DNA of 64,000 nt from the NCBI RefSeq assembly GCF_041381155.1, contig NC_091135.1, positions 8,671,620-8,735,619 on the forward strand, read 5' to 3'. Source of the DNA: Argopecten irradians. Lineage: Eukaryota; Mollusca; Bivalvia; Pectinida; Pectinidae. Shown in pieces: positions 37,801-47,656 of this stretch. The notes under the pieces were generated by a model. The model was given only the letters and a program-made list of their open reading frames with translations, was not told where the DNA came from and did no database searches. The translations under genes were made by a program, and so were the position numbers. Position 1 is the stretch's first letter; each line of letters opens with the position of its first letter.

Positions 37801-40800
37801 ATTTAGTATACTGGTATTTACTTTTGTGAAATATGAAAAGGTGTTTTCCTGCATTACTATAAATGACTTCTGAATGGAACAGTATAGTTCATACTTAAAT
37901 TAGTTCAGAGATTTAATAATCATTTTCATGACTTGCAGGTGGGTTAGATTCGAGCTTGGTCACCGCGCTCCTGGTTAAATTTGCGAAAGAAAGAAATCTG
38001 CCTTATCCGATTCAGACGTTTTCCATCGGTTTGAAGGGAAGTCCCGATCTAGTGGCTGCAAAAAAGGTAGAATTTCTTAATTAAAATGTTCTCGATTGCA
38101 TCAATATTATTTATCTTCCAGTATATATGAAAATGTTTCATAATTATCAAACGTTTCCTTATGTTCCATATAACAATTATGCATTGAATGAATATTCCAA
38201 TTCTACATTGTTGACTACATTTAACTGATTAGTATAATTATAATGTTTATTTTTAAACTAAGTCTAATAGACTACTATTTTGATGCCTAATTACAACTAA
38301 ATTAAAGATCAAGTTGTCTATTCTATATATCCATTTATATTGCTAAAATAACATGGTATTAAGTTTAGAGCAAAGTACTCTTTCTAACTATAATCATTCC
38401 AATTAATAATAGCTGGTTTTTTAATTAGTTATTTTTAATGCAATTAGGATTCCTTGTCTGGTACTAAGAAGCAAGTGAAAGGAGGTATCCTTATTTTACA
38501 TTAACCAATGTACTTGAAGAATTTTTATTATAAAATTTTCATTAAGGTTGCAGATTACTTAGGAACAGAGCATCATGAGATTATCTTCACGCCTGAAGAA
38601 GCTGTTACCGCCATAGAAAATGTCATCTATCACTTAGAGAGCTACGATATTCTGACTGTCCGAGGCTCTACTGGTAAGTCGTTATCCATGTATCTCTTGG
38701 GTGATAAATCGCCATGTTGTCGGAAGAATATTTGAATTTTCTATAATTGATTTGAATGTCTATGATACGAATACATTCCTCACATTAATATTGAGTATAT
38801 GTTTAAATGCAATTTAAAAAGACACGTGAATTGTTAACGAAATAAGTTGCAACACATTATTTCGGTTGTGATATCAAAGTATCAACTGAATTTTAAATGC
38901 ATATGCATGTTTGTCTTTCTCGTGCAATATCAATTATAATGTATTTAAGACATGATAAATGCACTAATCTGGCTTGCCTTGGAAGTCTTAAAGTGTAAGT
39001 GGGGCTAGTCAACACAATACAACAAGTGTTGAGTTGGTGAAAGAGCGTTATTGCATCACTTTAAACGTTCTTTAAACTTTAACGACATGACATTTAAGCA
39101 AAATGAAATGATTATATAGCTTTTTGTACAGCTGTATACTTACTTTGTAAGTATATTAAGGAGAATACCGACACGACAGTGATTCTCTCAGGGGAAGGTG
39201 CCGACGAGATAGCTCAGGGATACAGCTACTTCAAAAATGCGCCCTCTGTTGAGGAAGCCGACATTGACAGCAGACGACTCTGCAAGGACTTGTGTATGTT
39301 TGACATCCTACGAGTGGAGCGTATGCCTTCGGCTTTTGGGTGAGTTAAAAACATGCATATAATACCATCAACAAACTAATCATTCTGCAGCGTTTTCTTC
39401 TAAACGATGCAGGGTAAGTAACGATATATAGGTGTACTTACTTTCTAACTGATCAGCGATATTTGCCATTTTTAACTTCATATATCTATATGAAACGTTT
39501 CAGTCTGATATCTTAGGTCATGTTGCGATACCCATTTTGTCGGATTTAGACGTCAAAAGAGCGCAATTAAGTATGGGGCAAGATACATAACGAAACGATT
39601 TTATAAAACGAATTACGCTTAACCGTTTCAGTAAACTGCACACATGAATATTTTTCGCGATTTCATTTCACGGTATATGTAATTCGGACTTCTGGTTATA
39701 ATATAAAATGTAGTTTATATATTTACAAACTTTTAGGTCTGGTGGAAATTTTTGCGGTAAAATGGGTTTCGAGTAATTTTCTAAATAGTTAATTAGTTCT
39801 TCCTTGGTGTATATAATCTTGATTTGTTCAGACTCGAATTACGAGTTCCGTTCCTTGACCACGGATTCAGCAGTTACTACCTGTCACTTGACCCCTCCCT
39901 AAGGAGTCCGGTTAATGGTATAGAGAAACACCTTTTACGGTCTGCCTTCGACGACACTGATCTGATACCAAAGGATATACTATGGCGACCAAAGGAACAA
40001 CTCAGTGACGGCTTGACCTCAAAGACAAAGCCCTGGTATGAATTCATACAAGATTACGTGGAGGACAAGGTTTGTTTATTTCATTTATTTAAAATCATGT
40101 CTTCTACAATATGTATTGTATTCTGCTCGAATAATAGGTTACGTGCAACATTATATATACATTATTTCTTTCAAATTTCGTCAAATGTCGACTTACATAT
40201 AACTGTATAAATATATGAGTTATCATTACATACAATTTTCTTCTGATAATGTGTAACGATTACTTTTTTTTCAAATCCGACAATTTTAACGTACATTTGT
40301 ACTTCCATGACATCATTCAATGACATAATACCAATTAATACGTATCCGTTAATCAGAATATTTCATTTAACCCATGCAGTTGAATTATATCAGTACCGTC
40401 TACATGTATCGTCATCTTTGTGGAATGGATAAAGTTGTCATGTGTTTCCTATGCCATTTGTATGTTAATGATCCAAATACTGTTAGCATACATGTTTATG
40501 CGATTATATTATTTTCGCACGAGAAAAGCTGAGGTTAAATATGGTTGTGTTCATTCGATGACTGAACATGTATCTCATACATAGCCATGATGATAATTGC
40601 GCGAGTTTATCTTTCTGCTACCCTTCCTAAGATCATATTTGCGCTAATATTGATTACGCAAATATAGGAAGACTGTAAGTCTATAGTGCTTCATTCCTGT
40701 TACAGATACAGAATTCTGAATTGGAGGAGTGCACTCAGCAGTATTACCACAACCCACCAACTAGTAAGGAATCTTTGTATTACCGAAAGATATTCGAGAA

Positions 40801-40855
40801 GTTTTATCCCGGACAGAGTCACGTGATACCATACATATGGATACCTAAGTGGTAA
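34864..40855 (+). CDS. ASNS: Asparagine synthetase paralogue ASNS-2, divergent, shortened C-terminus
   Basis: Same family and order as ASNS-1. Coding exons: 34864-35112, 35511-35748, 36972-37139, 37512-37604, 37939-38066, 38547-38673, 39132-39339, 39832-40069, 40706-40855; 1599 nt, 532 aa. Every intron position and phase matches ASNS-1; seven exons are the same length, one is a codon shorter and the last is cut. Cys2, R49 and N75 of the amidotransferase site and the SGGLDSS and SGEGADE loops remain. Changes occur where ASNS-1 and human agree: RASV to RGST, YFHKAP to YFKNAP, RTTSAWG-like to RMPSAFG, KEAFSDG to KEQLSDG. A TAA follows IPKW, removing 16 residues. All frames are open and all splice sites good, so it is probably expressed; activity on aspartate is uncertain. 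An upstream in-frame ATG (34837) would bury Cys2, so I start at 34864. Confidence 0.9.
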
Positions 40856-40903
40856 TCGACTACTGATCCCTCACCTAGAACACTAGACCAGTATAAACAA
40901 TGA
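40856..40903 (+). other. Relic coding tail of ASNS-2
   Basis: After the TAA at 40853-40855 the same frame continues with STTDPSPRTLDQYKQ and a TGA at 40901-40903. This matches the ASNS-1 ending [16 protein letters not shown]. The tail is still clearly alignable, so the stop arose late relative to the duplication, or the tail is kept by other means such as read-through. Confidence 0.85.
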
Positions 40904-40959
40904 CCATGTAACTTACACATGTACATCTATATTAAGGGTCGTTTGTTCATGCTAACCAA

Positions 40960-40965
40960 AATAAA
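40960..40965 (+). terminator. Candidate polyadenylation signal of ASNS-2
   Basis: AATAAA lies 57 bases beyond the ancestral TGA. Confidence 0.5.
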
Positions 40966-41696
40966 ATCAAAGAATTACGAGCTTCTTTCAGCTTATATAA
41001 TTATACTCTATGTAAGAAAGATAACTCGCACTACATGTATGTTAAGATAATAAAATGCAAGCTGTGAAAGATGGTTTCGTGATTTTTTGAAAACATAACA
41101 AGGCGGAAATTATAAATAAAACACCACACAACGCTTATTCAAACCATGAACAACAAAATGTTGATTCTTAATTAAGAAAATATAATTATATTTATACGTA
41201 GAAAGATGTCTAGGACGTCAAATACGAAGATCAGCTTTTCTGAAACGTAGACGAGACACTGCATCGTCACAGTTTAAGTTTTGGATAAAAACTCCTCAAT
41301 AAGTGAATGTTATTATCATCTACACTCGTTAGTCAATTATCATATTTTAAAAATACACTCGCGAAAGCTAGTGTCTTTTCAAAATGTGAAAGTTGATTAA
41401 CTCGAGTTTGATCAACTTAATGAATAACAATCACTTGTTGTGGAACCTCTTTTATCTGAACGCAGAACTAAGCAGCATTTAACCACAAACAATTCAGTAT
41501 TTATCATTAGCTAATGAGTTTATTATTTCAACATCAGGTACTTAACATGTGTATTTGTATATCTATAATTTTGGCGAACACAGTTGGACGTAATGGTTTG
41601 CAATGGGAAGCCTCTACCGTATAAAATAAAGAAATACACACGTAACAAGTTAGCACAATGAGTGTATATAGTGCTACAATATAGAATGAAAATAAT

Positions 41697-41776
41697 ACCA
41701 CTATATGATTGTACTAATAAAATACGGAGAATAAGTACCACTATATGATTGTACTAATAAAATACGGAGAATAAGT
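41697..41776. repeat. 40-bp unit in two exact copies
   Basis: ACCACTATATGATTGTACTA... to GGAGAATAAGT is present twice in tandem with no difference visible, implying a recent event. Confidence 0.85.
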
Positions 41777-41998
41777 ACACTGTCACAGGAACAATCTATA
41801 AAATGACTAGTGTTTCTAACATAATGTTATCAGATCCTGTTCGCTAAATAACGGAACGTAATTTACATTGTATACACCTATCAACACCTTTTAAACAATT
41901 GAATTAAAATACATCATATCTTAATTTTATAACGCAGATCGTCTTATGTTTCCCACCATCGTGTCATCCTAATTACAGAAAATTACACCACTATCACT

Positions 41999-42158
41999 GC
42001 TCCAGACAACAAAACATAGAAATAAATCTTCACTATTTTCATATAGGTCACCATAGGAAATATTGCAATGTTTTGTGTTGTAACCTTAGTTTAGACCATC
42101 GATATCATTTTTATGAAACATTTAAGTTTTGTTTCAGAAAGGTAGTGGGTTCTTAACT
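41999..42158. mobile_element. Partial relative of the 8068-8410 MITE
   Basis: Shares GCTCCAGACAACAAAACA and CAGAAAGGTAGTGGG with the right half of the element at 8068-8410. The left end is missing. Confidence 0.55.
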
Positions 42159-42290
42159 TTATTTACTACATAGTAAAATTACTCGATAAATTCGTGTTAC
42201 ATGATATTAATTCAAAACATTCAGCGTTCTTCCACCTTATATTAACATATTGTAATCTTCGACTACTACAATAATAACAAACTACTTGTA

Positions 42291-42833
42291 ACCAAGACAT
42301 GTATGAGAGTTACAAATAAATCCAGAAATGTATAAGGATATCAATGAAATGTATGAGAGGTTACAATAACCAAGAAATGTATGAGAGGTTTACAAATAAC
42401 AATCAAGGAATGTATGAGAGGATATAAATAAAATCAGAAATTATGAGAGGTTACAATAACAATCAAGAAATGTATGAGAGGTTACAATAACAATCAAGAA
42501 ATGTATGAGAGTTACCAATAACAATCAAGAAATGTATGAGAGGTTACTAATAACAACCAAGAAATGTATGAGAGGTTACTAATAACAATCAAGAAATGTA
42601 TGAGAGGTTACCAATAACAATCAAGAAATGTATGAGAGGTTACCAATAACAACCAAGAAATGTATGAGAAGTTACCAATAACAACCAAGAAATGTATGAG
42701 AAGTTACCAATAACAACCAAGAAATGTATGAGAAGTTACCAATAACAACCAAGAAATGTATGAGAAGTTACCAATAACAATTAAGGAATGTATGAGAGGT
42801 TAATAATAACAACCAAGAAATGTATGAGAGGCT
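42291..42833. repeat. 32-bp minisatellite, about 17 copies
   Basis: The unit is CAAGAAATGTATGAGAAGTT plus ACCAATAACAAC. Copies in the left third vary in length and sequence; the centre is regular. Confidence 0.9.
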
Positions 42834-43097
42834 AGCATCTTTTACTACCTTGATAGGTAACAAATGTAAGTAGAGAACTATGCAGTTCCTATCTAAATAG
42901 TTCGTATATTAAAATTAGTGTTCTTGGTACGATTACCTGGGTAAATAAAAATCTTGACCATATTTCACTTGTTTGGACTAGCAACGCATCTACAAACTAT
43001 ATACTCATTATATATTATGCAATTTGTACATAAGAGAAGCTATATTTCTGTTCAGATAAAGGAAAATATACAAGAAAAAAATCCATTTCGCATGAAT

Positions 43098-43670
43098 ATA
43101 AAGGGCTAAGCAAGAAGGTTCCCAGAAATACGAAACATATAAAGGGCTAAGCAAGAAGGTTCTCAGAAATACGAAACATATAAAGGGCTAAGCAAGAAGG
43201 TTCCCAGAAATACGAAACATATAAAGGGCTAAGCAAGAAGGTTCCCAGAAATACGAAACATATAAAGGGCTAAGCAAGAAGGTTCCCAGAAATACGAAAC
43301 ATATAAAGGGCTAAGCAAGAAGGTTCTCAGAAATACGAAACATATAAAGGGCTAAGCAAGAAGGTTCTCAGAAATACGAAACATATAAAGGGCTAAGCAA
43401 GAAGGTTCCCAGAAATACGAAACATATAAAGGGCTAAGCAAGAAGGTTCCCAGAAATACGAAACATATAAAGGGCTAAGCAAGAAGGTTCCCAGAAATAC
43501 GAAACATATAAAGGGCTAAGCAAGAAGGTTCCCAGAAATACGAAACATATAAAGGGCTAAGCAAGAAGGTTCCCAGAAATACGAAACATATAAAGGGCTA
43601 AGCAAGAAGGTTCCCAGAAATACGAAACATATAAAGGGCTAAGCAAGAAGGTTCCCAGAAATACGAAACA
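43098..43670. repeat. 41-bp minisatellite, 14 highly uniform copies
   Basis: The unit contains AAAGGGCTAAGCAAGAAGG then TTC(C/T)CAGAAATACGAAACAT. Almost the only variation is TTCCCAG versus TTCTCAG, so the array is young or kept uniform. There are no spacers, so it is not CRISPR-like. Confidence 0.95.
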
Positions 43671-43910
43671 ATCATGTTTTGATGTAAAATAAAGAGTTGT
43701 TAATTGCATTTTCAGTGCTATCAATTATACTTTTATATTTTTACATGGAATTTACCATCTGTGCAATGAGGAGCTATGTATTCATATACCAAAGAACGTC
43801 ATGGTATATCATAGAGTATCTAAAAAGCTTAATTAATATGATCATTAAATTGACCAGTCATCATTAAATATCATTCAAAATTTGTTCAATAAATCACATG
43901 AGCTCTTTAA

Positions 43911-44479
43911 AGTGACAATTCATTCTACGAGAACATTAAAATTTGTATATATATCGGAAAACCCCCAGTTCTAATGGAAATTAGATCAGTCGGTTTTACT
44001 GTGATATGTCAGAAAATCCCATGGTGATGAAATGCGTGTGAAATGTTCAAACTCACTCGCTGTCCGCCATTACACATTGTGGTCGAATATCTTGTATGCC
44101 GAACCCAGTCCCTTGCTCGTAGAGTAATGCTACTTTTGTCTAGAACTGCTCAAATCGCTCTGACAGAAGTGTGTTTACCTTATTAGGTGAATTGTTTTGC
44201 CTAAAAAATCATTATATCACCTCCACAGTGGTTATGTAGTTCATTTGTTTAACGAGCGTGACTTTGGCTCGGGTATGGGTACAGCGTACATATTGTACCT
44301 GCTTAATCGTATTGATCAACGATTTGTAATTACAACGGTATCAATTAAAATACTAAATAATGACGTGGAATTTGTCAATATCTTATGTTATATGTTTCAT
44401 AAGAAATGTAGAACAATACATTTATGCCATATTTTGCTTCTTGGTTATGTAAAATAATTAGCCTGAGTGAATTGTCCCT
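43911..44479. mobile_element. TTAA-flanked MITE B (AGGGACAATTCA ends), copy 1
   Basis: Flanked by TTAA at 43907-43910 and 44480-44483. The ends AGTGACAATTCA and TGAATTGTCCCT are inverted repeats. TTAA target duplication is the mark of piggyBac-type insertion. The interior has an open frame (44197-44457) also open in the copy at 50669-51228. Confidence 0.8.
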
Positions 44480-45120
44480 TTAACACTAATGATATAATTA
44501 TAAAAAAATCATATCGACGGACAGACATAAGACAAATACCCTAGTGTAAAATTAAAGATTACTTAGACACTACTTATAATGTTTTGTTGATCAATGCCAC
44601 ATAAAATATTTTGGTATATATTTATAATGGAAGATATGAAAAAAACAGAGCTGGAAGTACCACATCAGGGCATTAAAACATTTCTCATAGAAATAAACAA
44701 AAATATATATTTCAAAATGGTACATGTATAGTGTTTATGAACCTTCTAACCGGCCGAGCTTACTTATCATAGGAACCCAAGAATTCAATTGTAAACTAAA
44801 TTTACATTGAAAAACAATATACATATCTATTATATATTTGAAATTTTCAAATACCGATAGTCAATTCGACCTATTGGTGACATGTTAACAATCCTGACAA
44901 GAGGCCCAAAGGGCCTTAACGGTCATCTGACTACCTTTGCAATAGTAAAATTAATTATATATGTTGTCACTTTGTCAGGACCACATCAGGATCATTTTCA
45001 ATTTCTTTCAACAAATTTTATTTCAAACAAGAGGCCCAAGGGCCTTAACATATAAGAAATTAATTAGATATAGTGTCATGGTAGCCATCTTAGATTTGTG
45101 ATCAACCAGAGATGTAACAA

Positions 45121-46372
45121 TACTTTGTCGGGACCATGTCAGGATCATTTCATGCAAGTTTCAGCCAAATCGCACCGGTAGAACTTGAGAAGAGGTTCAA
45201 AATGTGTTTTCAAGATGGCGGCTGTGGCGGCCATCTTGGATTTCGGATCGACCCGAAAAATAACAACACTTTGTCGGGACCATGTCAGGATCATTTGATG
45301 CAAGTTTCAGCCAAATCGCACCGGTAGAACTTGAGAAGAAGTTCAAAATGTGTTTTCAAGATGGCGGCTGTGGCGGCCATCTTGGATTTTGGATTGATCC
45401 GAAAAATAACAACACTTTATCAGGACCATGTCAGGATCATTTCATGCAAGTTTCAGTCACATCCCACCTGTAGAACTTGAGGAGAAGTTCAAAATGTGTT
45501 TTCAAGATGGCGGCTGTGGCGGCCATCTTGGATTTCGGATCGACTCGAAAAATAACAACACTTTATCAGGACCATATCAGGATCATTTCATGCAAGTTTC
45601 AGTCAAATCCCACCTGTAGAACTTGAGGAGAAGTTCAAAATGTGTTTTCAAGATGGCGGCTGTGGCGGCCATCTTGGATTTGGGATCGACCCGAAAAATA
45701 ACAACACTTTGTCGGGACCATGTCAGGATCATTTGATGCAAGTTTCAGCCAAATCGCACTGGTAGAACTTGAGAAGAAGTTCAAAATGTGTTTTCAAGAT
45801 GGCGGCTGTGGCGGCCATCTTGGATTTCGGATTGATCCGAAAAATAACAACACTTCATCAGGACCATGTCAGGATCATTTCATGCAAGTTTCAGTCAAAT
45901 CCCACCTGTAGAACTTGAGGAGAAGTTCAAAATGTGTTTTCAAGATGGCGGCTGTGGCGGCCATCTTGGATTTCGGATCGACCCGAAAAATAACAACACT
46001 TTGTCGGGACCATGTCAGGATCATTTGATGCAAGTTTCAGCCAAATCGCACTGGTAGAACTTGAGAAGAAGTTCAAAATGTGTTTTCAAGATGGCGGCTG
46101 TGGCGGCCATCTTGGATTTCGGATCGACCCGAAAAATAACAACACTTTGTCGGTACCATGTCAGGATCATTTGATGCAAGTTTCAGCCAAATCGCACCTG
46201 TAGAACTTGAGAAGAAGTTCAAAATGTGTTTTCAAGATGGCGGCTGTGGCGGCCATCTTGGATTTCGGATCGACCCAAAAAATAACAACACTTTGTCAGG
46301 TTCATGTCAGGATCTTTTCATGCCAGTTTCAGCCAAATCGCACTGGTAGAACTTGAGAAGAAGTTCAAAATG
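45121..46372. repeat. 146-bp tandem array, nine units (last partial)
   Basis: Unit starts recur exactly every 146 bases (about 45136, 45282, ... 46304). Two sub-types alternate irregularly, AAATCGCAC versus AAATCCCACCTG. The complete units each contain CAAGATGGCGGC facing GGCGGCCATCTTG. Because 146 is not a multiple of three, the 63-aa frames seen in each unit do not join and are not genes. Confidence 0.95.
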
Positions 46373-46384
46373 TGAAAAGTTAAC

Positions 46385-46475
46385 GCACGGCGGACGGCGC
46401 ACGGCGGACGGCGGACGGCGGACGGCGCACAGCGGACGGCGGACGACAGCGGACGGCGGACGACGACGGACGAAA
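46385..46475. repeat. GC-rich GACGGCG/GACGACG run
   Basis: About 90 bases of GGCGGAC and GGCGCAC units, very unlike the AT-rich surroundings. It lies between the 146-bp array and the 3' hairpin of the Helitron-like element. Confidence 0.9.
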
Positions 46476-46607
46476 CATGACGACTATAGGTCATCCTGAC
46501 CCTTCGGGTCAGATGACCTAAAAATGGTCATATATTGATGATCCCTTGGTTAATTCAACAGCAAAGATAAAATACTAAAAAAATGTTATGTTATATTATT
46601 ATATTAA

Positions 46608-46965
46608 AGATGCTCCACCGCCGACGAATGCTATCTTTTCACTATCAAAAACAGGAGCAGACGATTCAGTATTTTTCTTCAGTTACAAAAAAGTTCCTTA
46701 CTTTACACCATTACCACCATTGAAAAGTTTGAGCTTCTAATTTTACATAAAGTTAAAAATATGAAAAAGAATTAATTGCATCCCGAAAAAAATCTGTGGC
46801 ACTATATCCTTTATGAAATGAATTACTGATTGCACATGCACCAATGGGAAAATAAATCATTTTATGCTATTTTTTCTGTTAATTAGACATATATATACAT
46901 GATTAAACACCAATTATTGTTCAAAAGATGTATATTATTTATGCTCTGTCGGCGGTGAAGCATCT
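46608..46965. mobile_element. TTAA-flanked MITE A (AGATGCTCCACCG ends), copy 1
   Basis: TTAA flanks at 46604-46607 and 46966-46969. The ends AGATGCTCCACCGCCGAC and GTCGGCGGTGAAGCATCT are inverted. 358 bp, noncoding; piggyBac-type by target site. Confidence 0.85.
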
Positions 46966-47020
46966 TTAATGCTATACATTTCATTCATAATTGTTGTCGC
47001 TTCACTTTGTAAAATACATG

Positions 47021-47168
47021 AACTGTAAATAAAACAAATTTCCGCGTGTGATTTAAATCTTACGCATTTTGAGAGCTTTTAGATATCACGAAATGTGATA
47101 TCCATTAAAGGCTGTTTGGTATGAAAACAGAAAATAAATTCACCGCGATAGTTGGTTGGTTTACAGTA
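47021..47168. mobile_element. MITE with ACTGTAAA...TTTACAGT ends
   Basis: AACTGTAAATAAAACAAATT and GGTTGGTTTACAGTA are inverted ends with CGCG-containing flanks, the same type as 18576-18796. Confidence 0.6.
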
Positions 47169-47656
47169 TATCTAGCAGCAAAGACGTAAGCTTATATACA
47201 ATTTAGAAGTACGTATAGCACCAATCTCAATTACAGTAGCTACATCTAATTGGTAAAAAATAATGAAATATCGACTTTAAGTCCCTAAGTGTCAATATCA
47301 CGGGGATTCATTAAAAGATACACAACTCCTAGTGCTAAAAGCAAATAAATTGTTATAATGGTACTGTACGAGTTAGCGGGATAGTCGATATTATTGGTAG
47401 ATGTTCCTTCTAGTACCAAATTATTACATGAATATAATGGAATGGTCAGTCAGGTCATGAGGTCGGGATTTGGCTCAGATTTATCCACTGTCATTCGAAA
47501 TAAAGTGCACAATGCATGTTCTAAATGAAAATATGTACTATTAAGAGAGTACAAAAAAAAGTGTTTTATGTAAGTTTACATTGAAGTATTACCCTGAAAT
47601 CACGCTTATCTCTGTAACTCCAATTAAGACTGACGGTATATATACAAACAGTAGCC

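Larger units (their letters stand above)
44897..46521 (+). mobile_element. Helitron-like non-autonomous element with a tandem-repeat core
   Basis: It starts ACAAGAGGCCCAAAGGGCC (a hairpin), and the same start recurs inside at 45027. It then has nine 146-bp units, a GACGGCG-rich run, a 3' hairpin CTGACCC-TTC-GGGTCAG and an end ATGACCTAA. A hairpin shortly before CTRR is the 3' mark of Helitrons. Bivalve 'pearl'/CvA-type elements with central tandem repeats are the closest described structure I know. No terminal inverted repeats are seen. Assignment is by structure only. Confidence 0.6.

Noticed and set aside
19489-40855. Bacterial gene transfer as the source of the ASNS pair
   Set aside because: Both have many introns and match the animal ASNS ending (PKW...DPSxRTLxxYK), not bacterial AsnB.
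42291-43670. CRISPR-like array
   Set aside because: Units are contiguous with no unique spacers, in eukaryotic DNA; these are minisatellites.
45136-46349. Repeated 63-codon frames
   Set aside because: They are a by-product of the 146-bp satellite; the period is not a multiple of three, so units shift frame and stop.
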